A stretch of DNA of 64,000 nt from assembly GCF_013372105.1 (NCBI RefSeq), contig NZ_CP053825.1, positions 124,001 through 188,000 of the forward strand, in the 5' to 3' direction. The translations under genes were made by a program, and so were the position numbers. How positions within the stretch are numbered: the stretch's first letter is position 1; every line of letters starts with the position of its first letter. Source of the DNA: Campylobacter armoricus (GTDB taxonomy: Bacteria > Campylobacterota > Campylobacteria > Campylobacterales > Campylobacteraceae). The notes under the pieces were generated by a model. It had not been told where the DNA came from. It saw only the letters and a program-made list of their open reading frames with translations, and did not search any database. Of this stretch, positions 7,930 to 17,134 are shown in pieces.

Positions 7930-8525
7930 TCTTGTTTTCCAATAAGTCTTAAAATATTTGGTATATGCTTATAAACTACTATAAAAGCAATGATAAAAAT
8001 AGGTGCATGTGTATTGATAACTGGTATTTCATAGTGAAAAATAAAAGAGGTGGTGATTAAAACTATCAAAGCACCAAGAGAAGCTAAACTTGAAATTTTA
8101 AAAACTTTTCCTATAACAAACCATGTTAAAAACGCACATATAATTTCAAAAGGTAAAAATACTGCTAAAACTCCAGCCCCAGTAGCCACTCCTTTGCCAC
8201 CTTCAAATTTTAAATAAGGTGAAAAGCAATGCCCAAATACTGCCAAAACAGCCATAGTCCATAAAATATTTTCATCATAACCTAAATTTTTCACAATTAA
8301 TATAGGTAAAATTCCTTTTAAAGCATCTAAAACAATGGTTGCTATAGCAAGCGCTTTGGCAAGTTTTGGATCACTTTTTTTTACTACCCTTAAAACATTA
8401 GTTGCACCTATGCTTTTACTTCCTGTATTTTTGATATTTGTTTTAGCAAAAATTTGAGCTAGTAAAAGACCAAATGGTATGGCACCTATAAGATAAGCTA
8501 AAAGATAAATTATCAAATTTTCCAT
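7914..8525 (-). CDS. plsY: Acyl-phosphate:glycerol-3-phosphate acyltransferase PlsY
   Basis: 203-residue inner-membrane enzyme with about six hydrophobic spans that makes lysophosphatidic acid from acyl-phosphate. Family motifs are visible: GAIPFGLLLA, GSKSIGATNVLR and GHCFSPYLKFEGGKGVATG. I choose ATG 8525 (MENLIIYLLAYLIG), which matches the family start, over an in-frame GTG at 8537. It forms an operon with folB and probably cosR and diverges from the peroxidase gene; the 214-base spacer between them is extremely AT-rich and shows no other gene. Confidence 0.93.
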   Translation of the reverse strand: MENLIIYLLAYLIGAIPFGLLLAQIFAKTNIKNTGSKSIGATNVLRVVKKSDPKLAKALAIATIVLDALKGILPILIVKNLGYDENILWTMAVLAVFGHCFSPYLKFEGGKGVATGAGVLAVFLPFEIICAFLTWFVIGKVFKISSLASLGALIVLITTSFIFHYEIPVINTHAPIFIIAFIVVYKHIPNILRLIGKQECKVI

Positions 8526-8739
8526 TCTATATTTCACTCTATTAAAATAATTTAGACAAATAATATATCAAAAGTAACAATAAAAAAAACTGAAATTAAT
8601 ATTTAAGAGATATTTTATCTTATAATAATTTTTATTTATAAATATAAATTTTTTATTTTATTTAAAGAAAATTATAGATATATTTTCAATAAGTTTATTT
8701 TAAATAAGCTTTATTTTATCTTATTTCTAGGAGTAGATA

Positions 8740-9774
8740 ATGAAAAAAATTTCATTATTAGTTGCATCATCATTATTAGTTGCATCAACTGCTTTAGCTA
8801 ATGATAAAGCTTTATTAGATGAAGCAAAATCTGCAGGTTTAGCACCACTGCCAAAAGATCAAGCAGGCGTTGAAAAGCTTTTAAAAGAAATGGGCATTAA
8901 GGCTAGTAAATTTTCTAAAGAAAAAGCCAATCTTGGTAAGAAATTATATTTTGAGCCAAGACTTTCTAAAAGTGGTTTGATTTCTTGTAATACCTGTCAT
9001 AATTTAGGTATGGGTGGTGCTGATGGTATAGCTGCTGCTGTAGGACATAAATGGACTGCTAATCCACATCATTTAAATTCGCCAACCGTTTATAATTCAG
9101 TGTTAAATTCAACTCAATTTTGGGATGGTAGAGCAGGAACTTTAGCAGATCAAGCAAAAGGTCCAATCGAAGCAGAGCCTGAAATGGCAACTCCGGCAAA
9201 ATTAGCAGTAGAAAAAATTTCTTCTATGCCAGAATATGTAAAAGAATTTAAAAAAATATATGGTGGCGATGGAGTAACTTTTGACAATATTGCAGATGCT
9301 ATTGCTACATTTGAAAGAACACTTTTAACTCCATCTAAATTTGATAAATTCTTAGAAGGTGATACTAAAGCTTTAAGTAAAAAAGAAAAAGAAGGTTTAA
9401 AAACTTTTATTGATAAAGGTTGTACAGCTTGCCACACTGGAGTAAATTTAGGTGGTAGTATGCAAGCTTTCCAAGTAGCAGCACAATATAAATTTGCTAA
9501 TATTGGTGATTTTAAAGGTGATGCAAATGGTTTAGTTAAAACTCCAACATTAAGAAATATAGCTGAAACAGCTCCGTATTTCCACAATGGTGCTATTTGG
9601 TCTTTACAAGAAGCAATTAAAGAAATGGGTAGTGTTCAACTTGGTATAGAAATTTCTGATAAAGAAGCAGCTTCTATAGAAATTTTCTTAAATGCTTTAA
9701 CAGGTAAAAAACCAAACATTACTTATCCTCAGTTACCAAAAGCAACTGAAAAAACTCCAAAACCAGAGCTTTGA
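8740..9774 (+). CDS. Periplasmic di-haem cytochrome c peroxidase
   Basis: 344 residues with a cleavable signal peptide (MKKISLLVASSLLVASTALA). Two haem c sites are present: CNTCH (Cys83, Cys86, His87) and CTACH (Cys228, Cys231, His232), the bacterial CCP/MauG family layout. It reduces hydrogen peroxide in the periplasm with electrons from cytochrome c. AGGAG at about 8731 precedes the ATG. A strong hairpin follows the stop, so it is monocistronic. Placement beside CosR, an oxidative-stress regulator, is suggestive, but no CosR site can be claimed by eye. Confidence 0.95.
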   Translation: MKKISLLVASSLLVASTALANDKALLDEAKSAGLAPLPKDQAGVEKLLKEMGIKASKFSKEKANLGKKLYFEPRLSKSGLISCNTCHNLGMGGADGIAAAVGHKWTANPHHLNSPTVYNSVLNSTQFWDGRAGTLADQAKGPIEAEPEMATPAKLAVEKISSMPEYVKEFKKIYGGDGVTFDNIADAIATFERTLLTPSKFDKFLEGDTKALSKKEKEGLKTFIDKGCTACHTGVNLGGSMQAFQVAAQYKFANIGDFKGDANGLVKTPTLRNIAETAPYFHNGAIWSLQEAIKEMGSVQLGIEISDKEAASIEIFLNALTGKKPNITYPQLPKATEKTPKPEL

Positions 9775-9780
9775 TAAAGT

Positions 9781-9808
9781 TTTCCCTAAAGTTCATTCTT
9801 TAGGGAAA
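9781..9808 (+). terminator. Rho-independent terminator after the peroxidase gene
   Basis: TTTCCCTAAAG (9781-9791) pairs perfectly with CTTTAGGGAAA (9798-9808) around a six-base loop. The tail TATTATTTAT is only moderately T-rich. It begins a few bases after the TGA at 9774. Confidence 0.75.
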
Positions 9809-9923
9809 TATTATTTATAATTAAATATATTCAATTCTTTCTTATTTTTTAAATTACTATTTTCATTGTATTTGCAATGATAATATATAAACAATATAAT
9901 TATTGATTTATATGTTTTTTGTG

Positions 9924-9929
9924 TATAAT
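9924..9929 (+). promoter_or_regulatory. Extended -10 promoter of the envelope lipoprotein cluster
   Basis: TGTGTATAAT ends at 9929, 37 bases before the ATG at 9966. The extended TG and T-rich upstream sequence fit a Campylobacter sigma-70 promoter. It would drive all five downstream genes, which are separated by 0-24 bases. Confidence 0.6.
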
Positions 9930-9965
9930 TTTAAATAATTATTCATTTAACTTAAGGATTTGTTT

Positions 9966-11312
9966 ATGAAAAATAAATTTCTGTTTAGTATTGTTATTGC
10001 AACGGCAGTTTTATTTAGTGCATGTGCTAATTATGCAAAAGTAAATAATGACTTGGAACAAAAATTAGTTCAAAAGGTGTGTTCTAAGGATTTTTTTATT
10101 CAAGAAATGGCTAAGGTAGATAAAAATGATGATCCAGTTTATGTGGGATTAAATGCAGGTTTAATTGCAAAAAATTGTGGCGATTTTAATCTTAGTAATG
10201 AATTTTTTGATAAGGTAGAAGAATCTTATCAGGTTGATGTTGATTTAAGAAGCGGTGTTCAAAAAGTTGCTAAAACAGCTGCAACTACATTGATAAATGA
10301 TTCTATATTAGATTATGATGGTTCCTTATATGAAAGAATTATGGTTAATGTATATAAGGGCTTAAATTTTATGAGCGAAGGTGATTTTAATAATGCAAGA
10401 GTAGAATTTAAAAGAGCATTACTCCGTCAAGATAGAGCAAAAGATTACTTTAAAGCCCAAATTGCTAAAAACAAAGCAGAATTAGAAAAGGCCAAAAAAG
10501 AAGATCCAAATTTTAATAAAAACTTTACCGATTCAGCAAAACAAATAAACGCTCAGTATGATGCTTTATTTGAAGAATTTTCAACAAGCAAAAATTTCAC
10601 AAATCCTTATGCGACTTATTTGGCTTCAATTTTTTATTATATGAGTAAAGATTATACCTTAGCCAAAGACTTATTTAAAGAGATTAAAGTTTTAAATCCA
10701 AAAAATGGTGAAATCAATAAAGAATGGAAGATAATAAGTCGTACTCATAAAGATAAAAAATATATTTTTGTGGTGTATGAAAATGGTTTTGGTGTGATAA
10801 AAGATGAATTTAAATTAACCTTACCTCTTATTTTAAATGATACACTAACTACAGCTTCTATTGCGTTGCCTACTTTAAAGAAAAGAAGTCAATCTTTTGA
10901 GTATTTAAGTGTAAATGATGCTAATACTACAAAATTAGTTGATTTAGATAATGTTGTAGCAAGTGAGTTTAAATTTGAACAACCAGCAATAGTTACAAAG
11001 GCTGTAGTTTCTGCTATTTTAAAAACAACATTAAATGCAGCAGTTGCTAATAATGACTCAACAGGAGGATTTTTAAGTTTAGCTAGTGGTATTGTAACAG
11101 CCGCAACAACTCAAGCTGATGTTAGATCTTGGAGAGGATTGCCGCAAAATATTGGTGTTGTTATAGTAAAAAATACAGGCAAGGTTGTAATTAAAACTCC
11201 TAATAAAAGTGAATTATTTAATAAACAAGTTAATCCAAATAAAAATGTATTGATTATAGTGCGTTCTTTTACTCCTAGTATTGCTCCAAGCATAAATATT
11301 ATAGAAAAATGA
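9966..11312 (+). CDS. Outer-membrane lipoprotein, COG3014-like with helical repeats
   Basis: 448 residues beginning MKNKFLFSIV with a lipobox LFSAC (Cys20), so it is a predicted lipoprotein. The start is ATG 9966, seven bases after AAGGA; an upstream TTG in frame is ignored. Residues about 60-250 look like tetratricopeptide-type helices (for example YKGLNFMSEGDFNNARVEFKRA), followed by a beta-rich part with small-residue segments near the end. Similar proteins precede YcfL/LpoB-like genes in other proteobacteria. Its role is unknown; a scaffold in the outer-membrane LpoB-type cluster is an inference from context. Confidence 0.75.
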   Translation: MKNKFLFSIVIATAVLFSACANYAKVNNDLEQKLVQKVCSKDFFIQEMAKVDKNDDPVYVGLNAGLIAKNCGDFNLSNEFFDKVEESYQVDVDLRSGVQKVAKTAATTLINDSILDYDGSLYERIMVNVYKGLNFMSEGDFNNARVEFKRALLRQDRAKDYFKAQIAKNKAELEKAKKEDPNFNKNFTDSAKQINAQYDALFEEFSTSKNFTNPYATYLASIFYYMSKDYTLAKDLFKEIKVLNPKNGEINKEWKIISRTHKDKKYIFVVYENGFGVIKDEFKLTLPLILNDTLTTASIALPTLKKRSQSFEYLSVNDANTTKLVDLDNVVASEFKFEQPAIVTKAVVSAILKTTLNAAVANNDSTGGFLSLASGIVTAATTQADVRSWRGLPQNIGVVIVKNTGKVVIKTPNKSELFNKQVNPNKNVLIIVRSFTPSIAPSINIIEK

Positions 11313-11638
11313 AAAAGATAATTTTTTTATTGTTATTAAATTGTATGTTATTGGTTTCACAAGATGCTCTTGATACAAACTTTAAACATACAAATGTAAA
11401 AAGTGTAAAAGAAAGAATAAATAATGCAGGATTATTAGAAGTGCAGATTATTTTTTATAGTTCTGTTGATAAAAAACTTTCTTATAAAATAGAATGGTTT
11501 GATAAAGATGGTTTTGTGTTAAAAAATACTATTGATAGAAACTATAAAAATATTAACTTATTAGCTAAACAAGAGTATATTATACAAAATATAGCTAGTA
11601 ATAAGGAAGCAAAAAAATATAAAATATATATTAAATAA
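11309..11638 (+). CDS. YcfL-like (DUF1425) small envelope protein
   Basis: 109 residues with an N-terminal signal segment (MKKIIFLLLLNCMLLVS). Cys12 could be a lipidation site, but the lipobox LLLNC is imperfect. The rest is beta-rich (LLEVQIIFYSSVDKKLSYKI, EWFDKDGFVL), resembling YcfL, which sits beside lpoB in enterobacteria. It overlaps the upstream gene by four bases and precedes an LpoB-like gene by 13. Function is not established for the family; context suggests help in assembling the LpoB-type lipoprotein. Confidence 0.6.
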   Translation: MKKIIFLLLLNCMLLVSQDALDTNFKHTNVKSVKERINNAGLLEVQIIFYSSVDKKLSYKIEWFDKDGFVLKNTIDRNYKNINLLAKQEYIIQNIASNKEAKKYKIYIK

Positions 11639-11651
11639 AAAAGGATAAATA

Positions 11652-12281
11652 ATGAAAAAAATTAAAATTTTAACAAGTGTGGCAATTATAGGTGTTTTAT
11701 TTAGTGCGTGTATGCAACAACCTGCTTATGTAGATGGAACTGCAGCTAAAGTAAAGAAAGGCGATTCTTTAAGCATGGCTTTAACTGGTGAAGATTTTGA
11801 TAATACCGCTAAAGAAATGCTAAATAGTTTGTTTAGTTCAGGATATGTTGTCAAAAAAATAGGAAATTCGGGTAAGGCGGTAGTTGCAGTCTATGATGTA
11901 GTAAATAACACTGCTTTGAGAATTGATACTAGAAATTTGACTGATTTGATGGTAGAAGAGCTTATAAATTCGGGTAAATTTGCAGCTTCAGCTACTCAAG
12001 GTAATGATAATGCAACCCAAAATAATATGGATGAGCTTATAAGTGATAAAGATGATGATAGGTATGATAAAGCAACAGTGTCAAAAAAATACACTCAAAT
12101 CAGTGCTTCTTTAACTTTACAAGGAAGAATTGATCAGCAAAATGTAAAGTTAAACAATGGAAAAACTCAAGTTGAGTATTTTTTTGTAATGAAATTAGCT
12201 GAAAAAGTTAGTGGTTTGGTGGTATGGCAAAAAACTAATAGAATCAATAAGCTTGGTTCAAGTAAAACCGTAAGTTGGTAA
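11652..12281 (+). CDS. LpoB-like lipoprotein (penicillin-binding protein activator family)
   Basis: 209 residues with a good lipobox LFSAC (Cys20). The body fits the CsgG/LpoB fold: VVAVYDVVNNTALRIDTRNLTDLMVEELINSGKF, a pair of LTLQGRI strands and a final WQKTNRINK. In E. coli LpoB spans the periplasm to stimulate PBP1b, but this protein lacks the long disordered stalk, so it may act in another complex. AAGGAT precedes the ATG. It is the third gene of the cluster. Confidence 0.75.
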   Translation: MKKIKILTSVAIIGVLFSACMQQPAYVDGTAAKVKKGDSLSMALTGEDFDNTAKEMLNSLFSSGYVVKKIGNSGKAVVAVYDVVNNTALRIDTRNLTDLMVEELINSGKFAASATQGNDNATQNNMDELISDKDDDRYDKATVSKKYTQISASLTLQGRIDQQNVKLNNGKTQVEYFFVMKLAEKVSGLVVWQKTNRINKLGSSKTVSW

Positions 12282-12303
12282 TAATAAAATAATAAGGAAA
12301 GAT

Positions 12304-13641
12304 ATGATGAAAAAAAGATTTATTATTGGATCATTATTGGTAGTTAGTTTTCTTTATGCTCAAGCAACTTCACAGGTTGAAATCACTCAAGAAGATGTTA
12401 AAGTTCAAAATGAAATATCTGATGCAAGCTCTAAGGATATTTCCCCTAAATCACTAGATGATTTTTTCGAAGAATTTGCTAAAGATTTTAATATAGAATA
12501 TGGAGTAACAAAAAAAGGAAAAACTTTTTACACAGGTAGAAGCGAAGTATCAATAAATGATAATGACCCTCAATTTGCACAAGCTTTACAAAATGCTTAT
12601 CAAAGAGCTATGTTAAATTTGCAAACAGAATTTATCAAAGATGCTTTTGGAAGAATAGCTGTTAGTAAAATACAAAATTATGAATCTGATGGATCTTCTA
12701 ATGCAAAAGAATTTGAAGAGCTTTCAAAAGGTGGAGTTTTATCACAAATTTTTGACAAGCTTACTCAACTTACTGGAGCAAAATTAGATAAAGCATTAAA
12801 AGATTTAGGTATAAATGTAGAAGGTTTAACAGAAGAAAGAAAAAAGACATTATTAAAAAAAGAATTTCTTAGTAAAACTATAACAACTGCTGTTGGTTCT
12901 ATGAGTGGTTTAGTTCCTGTTCAAACTATAATTACACAAAGAAGAGGACAATATGATATAGGTGTAATTGCTGTTGTATCAAGTAAAACGCGTCAACTTG
13001 CAAAAGATATGGCACTATCACGCAAAAGCAATATAACTGGAAAAGGAAAAAATATTAGTGAATATTTGCCTCAAGATGATAAAGGTTTTCTTAATGAATA
13101 TGGTATTCGTTTAGTTTATGATGAAAAAGGCTTGCCAGTAATTTTAAGTTATGGAAATTGGGGGTATGTTGCTGATGCTAATAATGCTAAGAAAACAAAT
13201 ATTTTAGAAGATAAAGCTAAAAACACTGCAGCAACAATGGCTGATGTAGCTATTGTTGAATTTATTAATACAAATTTAAGTCTTGTTGATGAAACTACAA
13301 CTGGAGAAAGTTATGAAGAAATCATCAAGCAAAGTTTTAATATAAATGACAATACTACTCAAGAAGAAACTCAAAATTTTATGAATATTATCGAAAAAAT
13401 AAATACAAAAATAAAGGCTAGTGCTAGTGGAAAAATTCGTGGTATATCAACATTAAAAAAATGGAGTTATACAAGCGATAATGGTGTAGAGCATGTTGGG
13501 GTTGTAAGATTTTATTCTTATGCTAATGTGGCAAATATCAATGAAACATTAAATCCAAAATCTTCTAAAGTTCCTATTAAAAAATCTTCTTCAAATATCC
13601 AAAGAAGTTCTAATGTTGTAAATGATATAGATGATTTTTAG
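12304..13641 (+). CDS. Periplasmic protein of unknown function (DUF6844-like)
   Basis: 445 residues with a signal peptide (MMKKRFIIGSLLVVSFLYAQ). I recognise no catalytic motif. A conserved-looking central part includes TFYTGRSEVSINDNDPQFAQ and a long helix RAMLNLQTEFIKDAF, which recalls the LPP20/FlgT type start of envelope proteins where a Gly-rich strand is followed by an alanine-rich helix. The C-terminus is Ser/Lys-rich and probably disordered. It lies 22 bases after the LpoB-like gene with AAGGAAA upstream. Its job in the cluster is unknown. Confidence 0.65.
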   Translation: MMKKRFIIGSLLVVSFLYAQATSQVEITQEDVKVQNEISDASSKDISPKSLDDFFEEFAKDFNIEYGVTKKGKTFYTGRSEVSINDNDPQFAQALQNAYQRAMLNLQTEFIKDAFGRIAVSKIQNYESDGSSNAKEFEELSKGGVLSQIFDKLTQLTGAKLDKALKDLGINVEGLTEERKKTLLKKEFLSKTITTAVGSMSGLVPVQTIITQRRGQYDIGVIAVVSSKTRQLAKDMALSRKSNITGKGKNISEYLPQDDKGFLNEYGIRLVYDEKGLPVILSYGNWGYVADANNAKKTNILEDKAKNTAATMADVAIVEFINTNLSLVDETTTGESYEEIIKQSFNINDNTTQEETQNFMNIIEKINTKIKASASGKIRGISTLKKWSYTSDNGVEHVGVVRFYSYANVANINETLNPKSSKVPIKKSSSNIQRSSNVVNDIDDF

Positions 13642-13650
13642 GAATATTTT

Positions 13651-14808
13651 ATGAGATATTTAATAGTTTGTATCATAGGTTTATTTTTACACTTAAATTT
13701 GAATGCAAAGATTGTTAGTTCTACTTCTAGTTATTCAAGCAGTGGTGAAGGTGTTGGGGTAACTAGAGATGAGGCTGTGAATAACGCCATTATAGAAGCC
13801 ATTGGAAAATTAAATGGAGTTAGTATTGATTCAGCAAAAGAAGTTTTTATTAATATTGATTCAGATAGTAAAAAAACTAATATTAAGGATAATTATAAAG
13901 AAGAGCTTTTAAAGGTTACAAAAGGTAAGATAGATACCTACGAGATTAATAATATAGAACAAAACGATAAAGGATATACTGCTAGTGTAACGGTTTTTAA
14001 AACGACTATAAGCAAAAAATACCAAACCCCAGGCTTAAATTCTAACAACAGAAGAAATATTACGATTTTTAGTACTTCTTCTAGTTATAAAGAGCTTAGC
14101 AATATTTTGCAACAAAAAATAATTACAAATTTAATTCAAAGCAGAAAATTTAATGTTTTAGATCGTGATTCTAAGGGTTATTATGATATGGAAAAAGCTT
14201 TGATAAAATCTCCTGATGCATATAAAGATGAAATATATAAATTAAAGAATGTTTTGGCTACTGATTATATATTATTATTTAATGTTGGTGGAGTTGATCT
14301 TAAAACGAAAGGTAGCAGAAATAAAATAGATGTTGTGGTGGATTATCGTGTGCTTTTATTTGCTACAAGGCAGATTAAATTTTCAAACACTTTAACCATG
14401 TCAGCTTCTATTAAAGGCGATTCTTTAGTTGCAAGTGAAAAGCTAAGTGAAAAAATAGCAAAGAAAATTTCAGATGATATATTAAATGCTATTTATCCTT
14501 TAAAAATTGCACAAGTTAGCAACAATGAAGTAGTTTTTTCGCAAACTTTAAGCAATGATGATATTTATGAGTGTTATTCTTTGGGTGAAGTGATAAAGGA
14601 TGTTTATACTAAAGAAAATACAGCAAGAATAGAAACAAAAAGTGGAAAGGTTCAAATTATACGCTCAACACCAAAATTATCATATGCAAAAATTCTTGAA
14701 GGAAGTGTTAAAAAAGGAGATATTTGCAGGCCTTTAGATGATGGTGGTGTTGGAATGGAAAAACAACATAGTGTTAATCAAAATGGCACAGTAAATTTAG
14801 GATGGTAA
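13651..14808 (+). CDS. CsgG/FlgT-like periplasmic protein
   Basis: 385 residues with a signal peptide ending near residue 19 (FLHLNLNA). Residues about 30-60 (GEGVGVTRDEAVNNAIIEAI) match the start of LPP20/FlgT-type domains. The middle part LQQKIITNLIQSRKFNVLDR and LATDYILLFNVGG follows the CsgG/LpoB pattern, and the C-terminal ILEGSVKKGDICRPL resembles the last domain of Vibrio FlgT. It could be part of a ring or channel-like assembly at the outer membrane together with the LpoB-like lipoprotein two genes earlier. Similarity is by eye only. Confidence 0.6.
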   Translation: MRYLIVCIIGLFLHLNLNAKIVSSTSSYSSSGEGVGVTRDEAVNNAIIEAIGKLNGVSIDSAKEVFINIDSDSKKTNIKDNYKEELLKVTKGKIDTYEINNIEQNDKGYTASVTVFKTTISKKYQTPGLNSNNRRNITIFSTSSSYKELSNILQQKIITNLIQSRKFNVLDRDSKGYYDMEKALIKSPDAYKDEIYKLKNVLATDYILLFNVGGVDLKTKGSRNKIDVVVDYRVLLFATRQIKFSNTLTMSASIKGDSLVASEKLSEKIAKKISDDILNAIYPLKIAQVSNNEVVFSQTLSNDDIYECYSLGEVIKDVYTKENTARIETKSGKVQIIRSTPKLSYAKILEGSVKKGDICRPLDDGGVGMEKQHSVNQNGTVNLGW

Positions 14809-14834
14809 TTAACCTAAATTTAAAATTATTTGAG

Positions 14835-14840
14835 TATAAT
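14835..14840 (+). promoter_or_regulatory. TATAAT box for rplU-rpmA
   Basis: TTGAGTATAAT at 14830-14840 lies 90 bases before the rplU ATG. The intervening leader contains no ORF and may carry regulation of ribosomal protein synthesis, but I see no clear hairpin in it. Confidence 0.55.
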
Positions 14841-14929
14841 CTCAAGTTTTAACCACTAAAGCTTTCTAAATTTATGTTTTATACATAATGCTTTATGGTG
14901 CTACCAAAATATTTTAAGAAAGGATAGCT

Positions 14930-15238
14930 ATGTATGCTATTATAAAACACAGCGGAAAGCAATATAGAGTAAGCCAAGGTGATGAGCTTAAACTAGATCG
15001 TTTTGAAGCTGAAGTAAAATCAAGTGTAGAAGTAAGCGAAGTTCTTGCTGTATGCGATAAAGAATTAAAGGTAGGTGCGCCTTTTGTTGCGGGTGCAAAA
15101 GTTGTTTTAGAAGTGGTTGCTCATGGAAAAGACAAAAAAGTTGTTATATACAAAAAAAGACGCAGAAAAGACTCTAAGCTAAAACGCGGTTTTAGAAGAC
15201 AATTTACTCGCGTTAGAGTAGTAGATATTAAAGCATAA
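14930..15238 (+). CDS. rplU: 50S ribosomal protein L21
   Basis: 102 residues beginning [20 protein letters not shown], the classic L21 start, and ending with the basic 23S rRNA-binding tail [20 protein letters not shown]. Full length. AAGGAT precedes the ATG. It is followed after 10 bases by rpmA and, past a terminator, by obg, the usual bacterial order. Confidence 0.99.
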   Translation: MYAIIKHSGKQYRVSQGDELKLDRFEAEVKSSVEVSEVLAVCDKELKVGAPFVAGAKVVLEVVAHGKDKKVVIYKKRRRKDSKLKRGFRRQFTRVRVVDIKA

Positions 15239-15248
15239 GGAGTAAAGA

Positions 15249-15503
15249 ATGGCACACAAGAAAGGTCAAGGTTCAACTCAGAATAATCGTGATTCTATAG
15301 GTCGTCGTCTAGGTGTTAAAAAATTTGGTGGAGAATTTGTTCGTGCTGGTAATATTATCATCCGCCAAAGAGGAACAGCAACTCATGCAGGTAATAATGT
15401 AGGCATGGGAAAAGATCATACAATTTTTGCTTTAATTGATGGTTTTGTAAAATTCGAAAGAAAAGATAAAAATAGAAAAAAAGTTTCTGTTTATCCTGCA
15501 TAA
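15249..15503 (+). CDS. rpmA: 50S ribosomal protein L27
   Basis: 84 residues beginning [20 protein letters not shown], with [25 protein letters not shown], all typical of L27, whose N-terminus reaches the peptidyl transferase centre. It starts directly with MAHKKG, so no cleavable N-terminal extension of the Firmicutes type is present. AAGGAG precedes the ATG. The rplU-rpmA transcript ends at the hairpin downstream. Confidence 0.99.
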   Translation: MAHKKGQGSTQNNRDSIGRRLGVKKFGGEFVRAGNIIIRQRGTATHAGNNVGMGKDHTIFALIDGFVKFERKDKNRKKVSVYPA

Positions 15504-15508
15504 TTTTT

Positions 15509-15539
15509 AAGGCTACTTTGTAGCCTTTTTCTTCTTTTT
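15509..15539 (+). terminator. Rho-independent terminator after rpmA
   Basis: AAGGCTAC (15509-15516), loop TTT, GTAGCCTT (15520-15527), then TTTTCTTCTTTTT. A compact stem with a strong T tail immediately after the rpmA stop. Confidence 0.9.
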
Positions 15540-15561
15540 AATCTTAATATATTAAAAAAAT

Positions 15562-15567
15562 TATAAT
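15562..15567 (+). promoter_or_regulatory. TATAAT box for obg
   Basis: AATTATAATATC places TATAAT at 15562-15567, 34 bases before the ATG at 15601. It lies just after the rpmA terminator, so obg seems to be transcribed separately from the ribosomal protein genes. Confidence 0.6.
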
Positions 15568-15600
15568 ATCATTTTAAAAAATTTATACTTTGGTGATTAT

Positions 15601-16641
15601 ATGTTTATAGATAATGTGAAACTTGTTTTAAGTTCGGGTAATGGTGGTAAAGGTGCAGTAAGTTTTCGCCGTGAAAAACATGTGCCACTTGGTGGACCTG
15701 ATGGTGGTGATGGCGGAAATGGAGGTCATGTATATTTTATCTGCGATAATAATACTCATACCTTAGTTCATTTTAAAGGTAAAAAAGAGCTTAAGGCTCA
15801 AAATGGCCAACCAGGTTTAGGGCGAAATAAAAATGGTAAAAGAGGGGAAAATTTAGAATTAATTGTTCCGCAAGGAACCCAAGTAATTGATGCACAAAGT
15901 GGAGAAGTTTTGCTTGATATGCTTGTTGAAGGTCAAAAAGAATTATTTTTAAAAGGTGGTAAAGGCGGTCTTGGCAATACTCATTTTAAAAACTCCACTA
16001 ATCAACGTCCAGATTATGCCCAACCAGGTGTTGCAGGAAAAACTTTAAGTGTGCGTTTAGAATTAAAACTCATAGCAGATGTAGGGCTTGTTGGTTTTCC
16101 AAATGTAGGAAAATCCACTCTTATAAGTGTAGTATCTAATGCAAAACCTGAAATTGCTAATTATGAATTTACCACTCTAACCCCAAAGCTTGGTATGGTT
16201 GAGGTGGATGATTATAATTCTTTTGTAATGGCGGATATCCCAGGTATTATAGAAGGCGCGAGCGATGGAAAAGGTTTGGGATTTGAATTTTTAAGACACA
16301 TAGAAAGGACTTCATTTTTACTTTTTGTGCTTGATCCGTTAAGAGAAATGAGTTTGAAAGAACAATTTTGTATCTTAAGAAAGGAATTGGAAAAATTTTC
16401 AAGCAAGCTTTATGCAAGAAATTTTGGAATAATGCTTTCAAAAAGTGATAGTGTAAATTTAGGTGAGGAATTTGCTCAAAAAATGGAGGATGATTATAGT
16501 GAATTAAAAGCTTATTTGCAAAGTCAAAACAATCCACAAAGTTTTTTGATTAAAGTATCAAGTCTTGAAAAAACAGGACTTAAAGATCTTAAATTTATGC
16601 TTTTAGAGGAGATTAAAAAATTAAGAAAAAACGAAAAATGA
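15601..16641 (+). CDS. obg: Obg/CgtA GTPase, 50S ribosome assembly
   Basis: 346 residues. The N-terminal Obg fold (1-158) has the glycine-rich six-helix loops ([26 protein letters not shown]). The G domain follows with P-loop GFPNVGKST (about 163), the switch region [20 protein letters not shown] and SKSD. The short C-terminus lacks the OCT domain of Firmicutes. The protein binds pre-50S particles and links growth to nucleotide levels. The Shine-Dalgarno is weak (GGTG). The 193-base spacer after it holds only the next promoter. Confidence 0.98.
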   Translation: MFIDNVKLVLSSGNGGKGAVSFRREKHVPLGGPDGGDGGNGGHVYFICDNNTHTLVHFKGKKELKAQNGQPGLGRNKNGKRGENLELIVPQGTQVIDAQSGEVLLDMLVEGQKELFLKGGKGGLGNTHFKNSTNQRPDYAQPGVAGKTLSVRLELKLIADVGLVGFPNVGKSTLISVVSNAKPEIANYEFTTLTPKLGMVEVDDYNSFVMADIPGIIEGASDGKGLGFEFLRHIERTSFLLFVLDPLREMSLKEQFCILRKELEKFSSKLYARNFGIMLSKSDSVNLGEEFAQKMEDDYSELKAYLQSQNNPQSFLIKVSSLEKTGLKDLKFMLLEEIKKLRKNEK

Positions 16642-16789
16642 TGAAAAATAAAAAGCCAAAAAACAACACTTTGTAATTAATTATAGCTTTAATCCATTTT
16701 AATTATTTTATGTATCTTATTATCTTGGTAAAATTTAATGCTTGTTTTTTTGGAATTTTTGATTTATTTTAGGAATTGGTTATTTTATT

Positions 16790-16830
16790 TATACTAAAAT
16801 CAATTATAAAAATTTCTTTATAAAAAAGGG
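16790..16830 (+). promoter_or_regulatory. Promoter and Shine-Dalgarno of the tfoX-like gene
   Basis: TATACT at 16790-16795 lies 40 bases before the ATG at 16835, and AAAGGG (16825-16830) is four bases before it. The remainder of the 16642-16834 spacer is AT-rich with no ORF above 12 codons. Confidence 0.45.
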
Positions 16831-16834
16831 AATT

Positions 16835-17134
16835 ATGGCAAGTAGCGAAGATTTTAAAGATTTTGTTTTAGAGCAACTTAGATTTTGTGAAAGCAAAATT
16901 GTTTTTAGTGCAAGAAAGATGTTTGGTGAATATTGTATTTATGCTGATAATAAGCCTATATTTTTACTTTGTGATGATGTTTTATATGTCAAACAATTTT
17001 CTTTTTTAAATGAACTTTTAAAAGATAACGATTTGGGCATTCCCTATCCAAAAGCTAAACAATGGTATATTTTAGATATTGAAGATATTGAAATTCTAAA
17101 AAAGGTAATTGAAAAATTTGCAAGCAAAATGTAA
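16835..17134 (+). CDS. TfoX N-terminal domain protein
   Basis: 99 residues matching the TfoX/Sxy N-terminal domain: VLEQLRFCESKIVFSARKMFGEYCIYADNKPIFLLCDDVLYVK, ending with YILDIEDIEILKKVIEKF. Stand-alone TfoX-N proteins are common and unlike full Sxy lack the C-terminal helix-hairpin-helix part, so a competence role should not be assumed. Monopartite small protein, no signal peptide. The next gene starts inside its 3' end. Confidence 0.78.
   Translation: MASSEDFKDFVLEQLRFCESKIVFSARKMFGEYCIYADNKPIFLLCDDVLYVKQFSFLNELLKDNDLGIPYPKAKQWYILDIEDIEILKKVIEKFASKM

Noticed and set aside
9150-9587. A 145-codon minus-strand frame inside the peroxidase gene
   Set aside because: Antisense to a clear di-haem peroxidase with a signal peptide and two CxxCH motifs; no ribosome site or family match.
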